This document shows, piece after piece, positions 49,748-58,264 of a stretch of 64,000 nt of DNA. Source of the stretch: Bacteroidota bacterium (GTDB taxonomy: Bacteria > Bacteroidota > Bacteroidia > Chitinophagales > Chitinophagaceae); NCBI GenBank assembly GCA_020161435.1, contig JAIUNV010000007.1, forward strand, positions 124,001-188,000, written 5' to 3'. Both the position numbers and the translations under genes were made by a program. Every line of letters starts with the position of its first letter. Position 1 is the first letter of the stretch. The notes beneath the pieces are model-generated. The model was not told where the DNA came from. It did no database searches and saw only the letters and a list, made by a program, of their open reading frames with translations.

Positions 49748-49905
49748 TTTGGCTGATTCTTTTAGGCTCCATGCTGCTGGGCATCATGGTCATTCGCTTT
49801 AGTTACAAAATTGAAAAAAAGCGATTGGATAAAGACCGTGCCGAAGCAGCCAAAGCCATGCAGGAATTTCAGGAAATGCTCAAACAACAAAAAGAGAAAC
49901 AATGA
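49744..49905 (+). CDS. 53-residue membrane microprotein inside the his operon
   Basis: A short frame, too small for routine calling, starts ATG at 49744 inside the hisF stop (ATGA) and ends TGA inside the hisIE start (ATGA again). The protein begins MIWLILLGSMLLGIMVIRF, a single hydrophobic membrane segment, followed by a highly charged helical tail (KIEKKRLDKDRAEAAKAMQE, then FQEMLKQQKEKQ) with heptad-like spacing suited to a coiled coil. The double 4-base overlap indicates translational coupling with both his neighbours. I recognise no family. A membrane anchor or scaffold for his enzymes, or simply a hitch-hiking small protein, are both possible. Confidence 0.78.
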   Translation: MIWLILLGSMLLGIMVIRFSYKIEKKRLDKDRAEAAKAMQEFQEMLKQQKEKQ

Positions 49906-50501
49906 CAATCGATTTTTCTAAATACGCAGATGGATTGGTGCCTGCAGTGGTGCAGGATGCAGTGACGAATAAGGTATTGATGCTGGGCTTTATGAACCAG
50001 GAAGCGGTGGATATAACCCATGCTACCGGCAAGGTTACTTTTTACAGCCGTAGCAAGCAACGCTTGTGGACGAAGGGCGAAACCAGCGAAAACTATTTGC
50101 TGCTGAAAAGCATTACTGTAGACTGCGATAATGATACACTGCTGGTAAGAGCACAGCCCATTGGCCCCACCTGCCACACGGGTGCTGATACTTGTTTCAA
50201 TGAAGTGAATCAAAACAATCCGGCTGATTTTTTGTGGTACCTCGAGTCGGTTATTGCCGGCAGAAAAAACAACCCGACAGAGAAATCATATACCGCCAGT
50301 TTGTTTGCCAAAGGCATCAACAAAGTGGCGCAAAAGTTAGGAGAAGAAGCTGTAGAACTGGTGATAGAAGCGAAAGATGACAACGAAGAATTGTTCTTGG
50401 GCGAAGCTGCTGATCTGATGTTTCACTACATCGTGTTGCTGCAGGCAAAAGGCTATAGCCTCACTGATGTGGTGAACGTGCTGCGGGGCAGACACAAATA
50501 G
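49902..50501 (+). CDS. hisIE: Bifunctional HisIE: PR-AMP cyclohydrolase and PR-ATP pyrophosphatase
   Basis: Steps two and three of the pathway on one 199-residue chain. The cyclohydrolase part (residues 1-105) has VLMLGFMNQEAVDITHATGK, FYSRSKQRLWTKGETSENYL, VDCDNDTLLVRAQPIGPTCH and the second metal Cys in GADTCF. The pyrophosphatase part (about 115-199) has SYTASLFAKGINKVAQKLGE, EEAVELVIEAKDD and EAADLMFHYIVLLQAKG. It completes the operon, which thus encodes the entire pathway from PRPP and ATP to His. Confidence 0.97.
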   Translation: MTIDFSKYADGLVPAVVQDAVTNKVLMLGFMNQEAVDITHATGKVTFYSRSKQRLWTKGETSENYLLLKSITVDCDNDTLLVRAQPIGPTCHTGADTCFNEVNQNNPADFLWYLESVIAGRKNNPTEKSYTASLFAKGINKVAQKLGEEAVELVIEAKDDNEELFLGEAADLMFHYIVLLQAKGYSLTDVVNVLRGRHK

Positions 50502-50522
50502 ACAACCATGTTATGTTTATAG

Positions 50523-50555
50523 AAAACGGGTACTACGCAGGTGGTGCCCGTTTTT
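50523..50555 (+). terminator. Terminator of the his operon
   Basis: AAAACGGGTACTAC pairs with GTGGTGCCCGTTTT (with G-U pairs, loop GCAG) and is followed by T residues, 21 bases after the hisIE stop. Confidence 0.87.
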
Positions 50556-50653
50556 ATTGGCTATCCACCGCTCATCCACTTGTATTGCACAGGTCAGCAA
50601 CTTTTGCTTTCTTCGCTGCACAATTTCCAACGCATATGATTTTTTAAGTGCCG

Positions 50654-50703
50654 GCCTTACGCCGGGAAAGTAAGGCAGTTTACACCGAAGCATTCGCTGC
50701 TTC
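50654..50703 (+). promoter_or_regulatory. Two hairpins upstream of the MATE gene
   Basis: GCCTTAC at 50654-50660 pairs with GTAAGGC at 50670-50676, and GAAGCA at 50687-50692 with TGCTTC at 50698-50703. They may form a structured leader. They do not match a riboswitch that I can identify by eye. Confidence 0.3.
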
Positions 50704-50744
50704 GTCTTTCCCTCATTCTATTTTATCACCTTACTTTTTTATGT

Positions 50745-52157
50745 ATGTCGTTGACGAACATCACACGATTCTTTCATCGTATTTTTTATTATATCCGTTT
50801 GTCATTGTCCAGCGAAGGACAGGACTTTACCACCGGTAGTATTCGCAAAGCCATTTTTCTGTTGGCCGTACCCATGATTTTGGAACTGAGTCTCGAATCG
50901 GTGTTTGCGCTGGTGGATGTATTCTTTGTCGGAAAGCTCGGCTCGGTGGCCATTTCTACGGTGGTACTTACTGAATCTATCATCACCATTGTATACTCAG
51001 TGGGCATTGGTTTAAGTATGGCTGCTACAGCCATGGTAGCCCGGCGCATTGGCGAAAAAAATGCTGCAGCAGCTGCCAAAGCGGGGGCACAATCTATGCT
51101 GTTGGGCTTGTTGGTATCAGTGCTCATCAGTATTGTAGGCGTTACGATGGCACCTACATTGTTGCGTTTAATGGGTGGCTCTGCAGAAGTGATACGAATG
51201 GGTACACCGTATATGCGCATCATGTTGGGCGGCAATCTGGTGATTATGATGCTGTTTTTAATCAACGGCATTTTTCGAGGTGCTGGCGATGCATCCATTG
51301 CCATGAAAAGTTTGTGGATAGCTAATATCTGCAACATCATGCTGTGTCCGTTACTTATTCAGGGCTGGGGCATTGTGCCAGCGTTTGGCCTTACGGGGGC
51401 AGCATTGGCTACCACTATTGGCCGTACCATGGGTGTGCTCTATCAGTTGTACAAACTCAAATACAGTCATGGTGTGATACACCTGAAGTGGAGTGATTTC
51501 TTGCCCGACAAATCTGTACTGGCATCGCTGGCAAAAGTGGCCGGCAATGGCACTTTGCAGTTTTTGATTGGTTCTGCCAGTTGGATTTTTTTGGCCCGGC
51601 TCGTAGCACAGTTTGGCGAAGATGCTACGGCTGGCTATGGTGTAGCCATCCGGTTGATTGTGTTTTTCATTTTGCCTGCCTGGGGACTTAGCAATGCCGC
51701 CGCTACATTGGTAGGCCAAAATTTGGGTGCAGGCAATGCCGAACGTGCCGCCAAAAGTGTATGGCTTACGGCCAAATACAACGTGTTGTTTATGCTGGGT
51801 GTTACCTTGCTTTTTTTCTTTATGGGTGAATGGCTGGTGCAATTGCTCAATGATGATGTGGCCATTCGGCCTGTGGCGGTAGAAGCCTTGCGCATTGTGA
51901 GTTTGGGCTATGTGCTTTATGGAATCAGCATGGTCATGATGAATGCATTTAACGGCGCCGGCGATACAAAAACACCCACCATTATCAACCTCATTTTCTT
52001 TTGGGGCATTCAAATTCCATTGGCGTATGTGCTTAGTATTTCTTGGAAGATGGGACCAACGGGTGTGTTTGTAGCCATCGTTTCTGCAGAGTCACTCATT
52101 GCTGTTGTGGCCATGTGGTTGTTTACCAAAGGCAAATGGAAAGCGGTGAAAATTTGA
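50745..52157 (+). CDS. MATE-family efflux transporter
   Basis: A 470-residue inner-membrane protein with about 12 hydrophobic segments in two similar halves, as in the multidrug and toxin extrusion family. The first helix region reads AIFLLAVPMILELSLESVFA then LVDVFFVGKLGSVAISTVVL. The second half shows GAGDASIAMK and, later, FNGAGDTKTPTIINLIFFWG, repeated family motifs. It probably exports cationic compounds in exchange for Na+ or protons. The substrate is unknown. The upstream region (50556-50744) has two hairpins but no clear promoter. Confidence 0.93.
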   Translation: MSLTNITRFFHRIFYYIRLSLSSEGQDFTTGSIRKAIFLLAVPMILELSLESVFALVDVFFVGKLGSVAISTVVLTESIITIVYSVGIGLSMAATAMVARRIGEKNAAAAAKAGAQSMLLGLLVSVLISIVGVTMAPTLLRLMGGSAEVIRMGTPYMRIMLGGNLVIMMLFLINGIFRGAGDASIAMKSLWIANICNIMLCPLLIQGWGIVPAFGLTGAALATTIGRTMGVLYQLYKLKYSHGVIHLKWSDFLPDKSVLASLAKVAGNGTLQFLIGSASWIFLARLVAQFGEDATAGYGVAIRLIVFFILPAWGLSNAAATLVGQNLGAGNAERAAKSVWLTAKYNVLFMLGVTLLFFFMGEWLVQLLNDDVAIRPVAVEALRIVSLGYVLYGISMVMMNAFNGAGDTKTPTIINLIFFWGIQIPLAYVLSISWKMGPTGVFVAIVSAESLIAVVAMWLFTKGKWKAVKI

Positions 52158-52229
52158 TGAGAGAACGACCCTGCTGTTCGGCTTTCAATGTTGGTCAGCG
52201 ACCAACATTGGCGGTGAAAATTTGATGAG
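52143..52229 (+). repeat. 19-bp direct repeat flanking a 49-bp hairpin element
   Basis: The last bases of the MATE gene, GCGGTGAAAATTTGATGAG (52143-52161), are repeated exactly at 52211-52229. Between them are 49 bases that end in a perfect 11-bp hairpin, CAATGTTGGTC / GACCAACATTG (52186-52210). This looks like a small mobile or recombined element with a direct duplication. A similar GACCAACA-AAGGCGG string occurs near 60560. Confidence 0.6.
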
Positions 52230-52282
52230 CATTACAGCCATCGTTGCTCGCCTGACCAATATTGATTCATCCAACAGCAATT

Positions 52283-52323
52283 AAAAAAGCAACGCTTCAC
52301 CAATAGAGAAGCGTTGCTTTTTT
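52283..52323. terminator. Bidirectional terminator
   Basis: A perfect 16-bp stem (AAAAAAGCAACGCTTC, 9-base loop, then its complement) with T tracts both ways, between the convergent MATE and thiolase genes. Confidence 0.93.
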
Positions 52324-52346
52324 AATAAAGAAATTTTGCGGACAAA

Positions 52347-53531
52347 TTACTGCGGCATGGCTTCAATCACCATGGCGCTGGCGCCACCGCCGCCGTTGCA
52401 AATACCGGCTGCGCCATAGCGGGCACCGTTTTGCTGCAGCACATTAATGAGCGTTACAATAATGCGGGCACCACTGCAACCCAGCGGGTGACCCAATGAA
52501 ACAGCGCCACCATGCACATTTACTTTGGCAGGGTCGAGCTGCATGCGTTTGCTGTTTTCAATGCTCACTACGCTAAAGGCTTCGTTCACTTCCCAGTAGC
52601 TGATGTCTTGCATGGTCAGTCCTGCTTTGGCAACAGCTTTTGGTACAGCCAGTGCAGGCGTTGTAGTAAACCATTCAGGTGCCTGTTCTGCATCGGCGTA
52701 ACCAATTACTTTGGCAATGGGCTTCAGGCCCAGCGCATCGGCTTTGCTCTTGCTCATGAGAACCAAGGCTGCAGCACCGTCATTCATGGTGCTGGCGTTG
52801 GCTGCTGTTACTGTACCATCTTTTTTAAAGGCGGGATTGAGTGAAGGGATTTTATCAAACTTCACATTGAAAGGTTCTTCGTCTTTGGCAATGATAACGG
52901 GCTCGCCTTTACGCTGCGGAATTTGTACTGGTACAATTTCATTGGCAAACTTGTCCGCTTCCCAGGCTGCCTGGCTGCGTTTGTAGCTTTCAATAGCAAA
53001 GGCATCCTGATCTTCGCGGCTAATGCCACAAGAGCTGGCGCAGAGCTCTGCTGCAATACCCATGGCTTGTCCATCGTACACATCCGTCAGGCCGTCTTTG
53101 GCCAAACCATCGAGTAATTGCACATTGCCGTACTTATTACCCCAGCGCATGTTGGGCGCATAGTAAGGCACATTGCTCATGCTTTCCATACCACCTGCCA
53201 CTACAATATCGGCATCGCCCAGCAGAATGCTTTGTGCCGCTTGTGCTATGGCTTTCATGCCACTGGCACACACTTTATTTACGGTGGTACAATTTACTTC
53301 GTTGGGCAAGCCGGCAAACTTAGCCGCCTGGCGGGCAGGCGCCTGACCAAGGTTGGCTTGTATTACACAACCCATCAATACGTCGTTTACGGCTTCAGGA
53401 GCTACACCGGCTTTTTCCAATGCACCTTTGATGGCAATGGCACCGAGCTGTGTGGCCGACAAATCTTTCAGTGATCCGCCGAAGCTGCCCATGGGCGTTC
53501 TTACTGCGGAAATGATGTACACTTCATTCAT
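52347..53531 (-). CDS. Acetyl-CoA C-acyltransferase (thiolase)
   Basis: A 394-residue thiolase that condenses or cleaves acyl-CoA, for fatty acid degradation or acetoacetyl-CoA formation. Active-site Cys is in TVNKVCASGMKAIAQAAQ, with further motifs VAGGMESMSNVPYY, WEVNEAFS and the final HGGAVSLGHPLGCSGARI with the second Cys. The start MNEVYIISAVRTPMGSFGG at 53531 fits the family. A start three codons earlier is too close to the promoter. The acyl-CoA synthetase gene lies upstream in the same direction, which suggests a fatty acid context. Confidence 0.94.
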   Translation of the reverse strand: MNEVYIISAVRTPMGSFGGSLKDLSATQLGAIAIKGALEKAGVAPEAVNDVLMGCVIQANLGQAPARQAAKFAGLPNEVNCTTVNKVCASGMKAIAQAAQSILLGDADIVVAGGMESMSNVPYYAPNMRWGNKYGNVQLLDGLAKDGLTDVYDGQAMGIAAELCASSCGISREDQDAFAIESYKRSQAAWEADKFANEIVPVQIPQRKGEPVIIAKDEEPFNVKFDKIPSLNPAFKKDGTVTAANASTMNDGAAALVLMSKSKADALGLKPIAKVIGYADAEQAPEWFTTTPALAVPKAVAKAGLTMQDISYWEVNEAFSVVSIENSKRMQLDPAKVNVHGGAVSLGHPLGCSGARIIVTLINVLQQNGARYGAAGICNGGGGASAMVIEAMPQ

Positions 53532-53553
53532 GGCAAACAATCAATTTAGGCGG

Positions 53554-53561
53554 CAAAGGTA
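53554..53561 (-). promoter_or_regulatory. Candidate thiolase promoter (-7 element)
   Basis: On the minus strand TACCTTTG is a perfect -7 element, 22 bases upstream of the ATG at 53531. A clear -33 TTTG was not found at the expected distance. Confidence 0.5.
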
Positions 53562-53660
53562 AAGACTTATCGCTGCTGCTATAGCTTGTAACTGCACAGT
53601 TAGGCGAATGCACTTTCGTGGCTGGTGAGTGTTCTAAAACAGCGTACTAATAACGATTGG

Positions 53661-55310
53661 TTATCCGTTGTCTCGTACTATGGTAGTGGGCTTGCTGTAC
53701 CACATGGGGTAGTGGGGCAGATAAATTTTTTCCAGCTCATTGCGCTTCACTTTTAATGAAGGCGTCAACAAACCATTTTCAACTGTCCAGCTTTTTTCGA
53801 GAATCACAATTTTTTCAATGCGTTCGTGTTTTTCCAGCGTTTTATTGAGTACTTGCATGTCGGCTTCCAGTTGTGCATACAGCGCATCTTGCTGTTGCAT
53901 TTTACCAGAGTCGGACAAGGTAACCAATGCAATGGGCTGGGGTATACCTGTACCTACCACGCATACTTGTTCCAAATGATGATTGGTGAGCATGCTCGTT
54001 TCAATAGGAGCAGGCGCAATGTATTTGCCTTTATCCGTTTTAAACTGATCTTTTACACGTCCTGTAATCATGAGGTAACCATCAGCATCCAGTTCGCCAA
54101 TGTCGCCGGTTTTCAGGTAGCCTTCTTCATCAAACATGTCGGCTGTCATGGCGGGCTCTTTGTAATAGCCCTGCATATTGCCTTCGCTTTTTACCCTTAT
54201 TTCTTTCTCTTCTGAGAACTTCACTTTCAAACCTTGCAACGGTAAGCCTACGGTGCCAAATTTGTTTCGGCCGGGGCGGTTGAAATGCGCATACACACAG
54301 TCTTCTGTCATGCCATACGCCTGGCAAATATCAATGCCCAGCTTTCCGTACCATTCTTGTACTTCTTTGGATAGTGGCGCAGCAGCGCTTACAATAAACT
54401 TTGCGGTTGATAACCCCAAACTGGTTTTTATTTTTTTGCGAATCAAGCTGTTGACAATTGGGATTGACAGCAACAGATTGAGCTTTTTCTGTGGTAGTTT
54501 TTGCAAAATCTTTTCTCGGAATTTGATCCAGATACGGGGCACAGCAAAAAAGATATCAGGTTGTGTATCGGCCAGGTTTTCTGCAAATGAATCTAACGAC
54601 TCAGCAAAAGAAACACAGCCACCGTTGTACAATGCATTTAATTCAATGCCCATGCGTTCTGCAATATGGCTGAGTGGCAAGTAAGAAAAAAGTTTTGGGC
54701 GGGCAGGCAACGGTATATCTGCAGTGGCACGATGAATAACCGTATCGATAGCATGCAGTGAGTGCATTACTCCTTTGGGGGCACCTGTTGTGCCGGATGT
54801 ATAAATAATGGTGAGTGTGTCAGAAGGGTTCCATGCATATACTTCATCAATAGGTGTATGTGATGCAATCAAATCTTCCCATTGCACATCGCCATTGCTG
54901 TTATAGCTGTTATTGCCAATAATGCGGACATTTGCAGGAATACCTGAGCGTTGTTTTTGAAACTGATCCAGCTTGCCGGCAAATATGGCTTTCGATTCGC
55001 TATGTATCACAATGCTTTCAATACTGCCTGCTGTAAGCGTTGGATAAATGGGTACACTTACCACACCGGCCATCATCATGGCAATGTCGGCCATAATCCA
55101 TTCTGCACAGTTTTTACTCAGCAGTGCTACTTTATCGCCGGGTTGTATGCCCATGCTGCGCAAGGCTTGTGCCATGCGTTTGCAGTGGTCTGCTGCTGTG
55201 GCATAGCTGATGGTTTGCCATTGCCCGTTAACAGGTTGGCGCAAGAAGCAATCAGTAGGAGCGGTATTGGCCCAATGCAGTAATTGCTGTACAGGAGTGC
55301 TTACAGGCAT
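53661..55310 (-). CDS. Long-chain acyl-CoA synthetase (AMP-forming)
   Basis: A 549-residue adenylate-forming enzyme that activates fatty acids to acyl-CoA. The P-loop is DTLTIIYTSGTTGAPKGVMH. Other core motifs are YLPLSHIAERMGIELNALYN, QAYGMTEDCVYAHFN, YLKTGDIGELDADGYLMITG and RVKDQFKTDKGKYIAPAPIE with the hinge Lys region. The linker and C-terminal domain are complete. Length and motifs match FACS-type synthetases of Bacteroidota. It is followed at 53531 by the thiolase, with a promoter between them. Confidence 0.93.
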   Translation of the reverse strand: MPVSTPVQQLLHWANTAPTDCFLRQPVNGQWQTISYATAADHCKRMAQALRSMGIQPGDKVALLSKNCAEWIMADIAMMMAGVVSVPIYPTLTAGSIESIVIHSESKAIFAGKLDQFQKQRSGIPANVRIIGNNSYNSNGDVQWEDLIASHTPIDEVYAWNPSDTLTIIYTSGTTGAPKGVMHSLHAIDTVIHRATADIPLPARPKLFSYLPLSHIAERMGIELNALYNGGCVSFAESLDSFAENLADTQPDIFFAVPRIWIKFREKILQKLPQKKLNLLLSIPIVNSLIRKKIKTSLGLSTAKFIVSAAAPLSKEVQEWYGKLGIDICQAYGMTEDCVYAHFNRPGRNKFGTVGLPLQGLKVKFSEEKEIRVKSEGNMQGYYKEPAMTADMFDEEGYLKTGDIGELDADGYLMITGRVKDQFKTDKGKYIAPAPIETSMLTNHHLEQVCVVGTGIPQPIALVTLSDSGKMQQQDALYAQLEADMQVLNKTLEKHERIEKIVILEKSWTVENGLLTPSLKVKRNELEKIYLPHYPMWYSKPTTIVRDNG

Positions 55311-55386
55311 AGCAATGTTTTTATTGATTTAAAAAGTAGACATTACAAAATACGTGAATAAGACAGACGGACAAAATGCGTATGAT

Positions 55387-55884
55387 CTATAAACATTGCA
55401 CATCCATCAGGTAGGTGTTCCAATCGTAAAATTCGGCCCGGTAAATTTTCTGGGAGATTGTATAAACGCCAATGGCTTGCAAATAACCATTACACTGGTA
55501 AATGCTGAGTTGGTAAAATCCTTTTCCAAATTCACCGGTTGTTTCTATGCCTCCCGTAGCCATGGGTGCTGATGCTGCGTTGTACGACTTTCTGAATTTT
55601 GGTACCATGGCTGTGTCGCTTGTCTGCATCCATTTTTTCCAACTGTAGGCAAAGGCCGAATCTTGCTTACCGGTAAAGGGTTGTCCTTTTAAGATAGTTA
55701 CCACAAAACGGGTACTTCCTCTCACATTATAATTGTCGTACACCAGCCCTTGCGTAGTTGTTTGATTGCTCCATCCTGCAGGTACAACAGGTAAGCGCAA
55801 CTTATCGAATTGAATGGCTTGTGCCCATCCAGCATGAGCAACGAAAAGCAGCAAAAATGAAAGAAAAGTTTTCTGAACACTCAT
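55387..55884 (-). CDS. Exported protein of unknown function
   Basis: A 165-residue protein with a clear signal peptide, MSVQKTFLSFLLLFVAHAGW then AQ. The mature part is rich in Tyr, Trp and Gly (AGWSNQTTTQGLVYDNYNVR, FGKGFYQLSIYQCNGYLQAI), probably a beta fold in the periplasm. I recognise no family. The ATG at 55884 is chosen since it begins the signal peptide. A minus-strand TACATTTG (55896-55889) lies only 4 bases upstream, which would make the mRNA almost leaderless if it is the promoter. Confidence 0.7.
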   Translation of the reverse strand: MSVQKTFLSFLLLFVAHAGWAQAIQFDKLRLPVVPAGWSNQTTTQGLVYDNYNVRGSTRFVVTILKGQPFTGKQDSAFAYSWKKWMQTSDTAMVPKFRKSYNAASAPMATGGIETTGEFGKGFYQLSIYQCNGYLQAIGVYTISQKIYRAEFYDWNTYLMDVQCL

Positions 55885-55924
55885 AGCACAAATGTAGGCG
55901 GCTGGAGTGTTATCAAAACCTGAT

Positions 55925-55956
55925 AAAAAATGGCCGGCACATTTTGTGCCGGCCAT
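55925..55956 (-). terminator. Terminator of the EF-G2 gene
   Basis: A perfect 12-bp stem (ATGGCCGGCACA with TGTGCCGGCCAT). On the minus strand it is followed by TTTTTT. It lies just after the EF-G2 stop. Confidence 0.9.
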
Positions 55957-55980
55957 GTGATTTGTTGTTGTAAACAAAAA

Positions 55981-58113
55981 TTATTCTTCTTCCTTCGCTG
56001 TTTTGGTGTAGTCTTCATGCAGTTTTTTCTGCAGGTCGTATGGCACAGGTGCATACTCATGAAAATGCAGTCTGAACTTAGCACGGCCCTGCGTAATGCT
56101 GCGCAGTGAAGATGAGTAATCCGCCATTTCTGCCAGTGGTACTTTTGCTACTATTTTCTGGAAATGACCTTCGGTATCGATGCCTTCTACAAAAGCACGG
56201 CGTGTTTGCAGGTCGCCCATTACAGCACCGGTCAGGTCAGATGGACAAAGCACTTCCACATTGTAAATGGGTTCCAGTATTTGCGGATCGGCCTGGCCGA
56301 ATGCATCTTTGAAAGCCTTGAGGCCAGCGAGTTTGAATGAGATATCGTTACTATCTACCGGGTGCATTTTGCCATCAAATACACTCACCCGCACATCTCG
56401 TACATACGAGCCGGTCAAAGGGCCTTCCACCATTTTTTCCATTACACCTTTTAAAATGCTGGGTAAGAAACGGGCATCAATGGCACCACCAACAATGCAA
56501 TTGTAGTACACCAGTTTGCCACCCCATTCCAACGGATGTTCTTCACGGCCACGAACGTTCAACGCTTCGGGGTCAGGCATGCCTTCATACCAGGGTTCAA
56601 TGCGCAAATGCACTTCAGCAAACTGTCCGGCACCACCACTTTGTTTTTTGTGGCGGAACATGGCTTCCGCTTTTTTGCGAATGGTTTCGCGGTAAGGAAT
56701 ACGGGGCTTATGGAAAGCAACTTCGAGCTTATGAATGTGTTCGAGTTTCCATTTAATTACCTGCAGGTGCAGTTCGCCCTGGCAATGCAGCAGTGTTTGT
56801 TTCAGCTCTTGCGATACTACTACTTTAATAGTCGCATCTTCTTCAATCAGCGTATGCAAAGCCTGGCTCAGTTTTTCTTCTTCGCCTTTGCGGGTGCTTT
56901 CTACAGCCACAGTTAAATTGCTGGTCGGAAACTCAATGGGATGCAGCTCAATATTCTTGCCTTTTTCGTGCAAGGTGTTGTTGACATGCGTATTCTTCAG
57001 TTTCATAGTAGCACCAATATCGCCTGCCACCAATTCGTTTACGTTAATCCTGTTTTGGCCTTCGAGCAACAGCAGCTGGTTCATTTTTTCGGAAGCGCCG
57101 GTCGTTTCATTCACCAGTTCCATGCCGGTTTTAATAGTGCCGCTGTACACTTTGAATAAAGACAGTTCGCCTACGTGAGGTTCGCTGATGGTTTTGAAAA
57201 CAAAAATGCAGGCGTGGCCACTGGCATCGCAAGTAAGTTCGGTGCCGGCTTGTGTTTTTTGGGCAGGCATTTCATTGGCACTGGGGCACACATTGTCAAT
57301 AAAACCCATGATGCGGCCGCTGCCCATATTCTTTTCTGCACTTACACAAAACAGCGGGAAAATGTCATGATTAATCATGGCTTTGTGCATGCCGGCTTTC
57401 ATGTCGTCTTCGTTCAATTCGCCCAACTCAAAATATTTTTCCATCAGGCTTTCATCGTTGCTGGCTACGGCTTCTACCAGTTCACGGTGCAGTTCATCTG
57501 CGGTTGCTTTTTCACTGTCGGGGATGGGTTTTTTCTCTGGTTTGCCACCATCTTTTCCGTACTCATACATTACCATGTTGAGCACGTCAATAATTTGGTT
57601 GAAACCTGTACCGGCATTGAGCGGATATTGCACCTGCACCACTTTGCTGCCAAAGTGAGCCTTAGCTTCGGTTACGGTTTTATTGTAATCGGCATTTTCA
57701 TGATCCAGTTTATTTACCGCAAAAATCATGGGCGTTTTAAACTCTTCGGTATAGTCCCAAATAATATCGGTGCCTACTTCTACACCGGCAGTGGCGTTCA
57801 GCAGCATTACGCCGGTATCGGCTACCCGGAGTGCACTTATTACTTCGCCTACAAAGTCATCATACCCCGGTGTATCTATAATATTTATTTTGTAACCACG
57901 CCAGGTAGTGTGCAGTAGGGAAGAAAAGATAGAGTTGCCTCTTTCTTTTTCGAGTTCATGATAATCGCTAACGGTGGTTCCTTCTCGCACCGTACCACGG
58001 CGGTTAATCAAACCAGCTTCAAAAAGCATGTCTTCGGCTAATGTTGTTTTGCCGCTGCCGGCATGGCCAAGCAGCGCAATGTTTTTTACGTGAGCAGTAT
58101 CAAAAGTTGCCAT
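55981..58113 (-). CDS. EF-G paralogue (EF-G2 type) with altered G3 motif
   Basis: A 710-residue translational GTPase-like protein with all five EF-G domains. The P-loop is GHAGSGKT (16-23), G4 is NKLD (134-137), and the C-terminal half follows EF-G (RIPYRETIRKKAEAMFRHKK, SLRSITQGRAKFRLHFHEYA). The G3 motif reads DTPGY (80-84): the catalytic His of canonical EF-G is replaced by Tyr. This is seen in the EF-G2/FusA2 group. For Bacteroides thetaiotaomicron an EF-G2 without GTPase activity is reported to support translation under starvation and gut colonisation. Whether this protein is the same type is inferred. The start MATFDTAHVKNIALLGHAGS at 58113 is preferred over a longer frame. Confidence 0.92.
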   Translation of the reverse strand: MATFDTAHVKNIALLGHAGSGKTTLAEDMLFEAGLINRRGTVREGTTVSDYHELEKERGNSIFSSLLHTTWRGYKINIIDTPGYDDFVGEVISALRVADTGVMLLNATAGVEVGTDIIWDYTEEFKTPMIFAVNKLDHENADYNKTVTEAKAHFGSKVVQVQYPLNAGTGFNQIIDVLNMVMYEYGKDGGKPEKKPIPDSEKATADELHRELVEAVASNDESLMEKYFELGELNEDDMKAGMHKAMINHDIFPLFCVSAEKNMGSGRIMGFIDNVCPSANEMPAQKTQAGTELTCDASGHACIFVFKTISEPHVGELSLFKVYSGTIKTGMELVNETTGASEKMNQLLLLEGQNRINVNELVAGDIGATMKLKNTHVNNTLHEKGKNIELHPIEFPTSNLTVAVESTRKGEEEKLSQALHTLIEEDATIKVVVSQELKQTLLHCQGELHLQVIKWKLEHIHKLEVAFHKPRIPYRETIRKKAEAMFRHKKQSGGAGQFAEVHLRIEPWYEGMPDPEALNVRGREEHPLEWGGKLVYYNCIVGGAIDARFLPSILKGVMEKMVEGPLTGSYVRDVRVSVFDGKMHPVDSNDISFKLAGLKAFKDAFGQADPQILEPIYNVEVLCPSDLTGAVMGDLQTRRAFVEGIDTEGHFQKIVAKVPLAEMADYSSSLRSITQGRAKFRLHFHEYAPVPYDLQKKLHEDYTKTAKEEE

Positions 58114-58216
58114 AACGTAAGTATGTAAATGGTGAAAAAAACCGTGTAGCCAAAACAGGTTCGGCCACGGCAATAATTAAGCAATCGGAATACAATGAGG
58201 GTAAGTACTTCATGTA

Positions 58217-58256
58217 TTAAAAAAGGTTGCAAGTGTGTAGATACCTGCAACCTTTT
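58217..58256 (-). terminator. Terminator of the His-rich protein gene
   Basis: AAAAGGTTGCA at 58221-58231 pairs with TGCAACCTTTT at 58246-58256. On the minus strand a T tract follows. Confidence 0.82.
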
Positions 58257-58264
58257 CTATCATG

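Noticed and set aside
50654..50703. Guanidine or other riboswitch before the MATE transporter
   Set aside because: Hairpins exist, but no loop or core motif matches a riboswitch class that I can recognise by eye.
50648..50839. 63-codon frame across the MATE start
   Set aside because: It overlaps the MATE gene in another frame and has no motifs.
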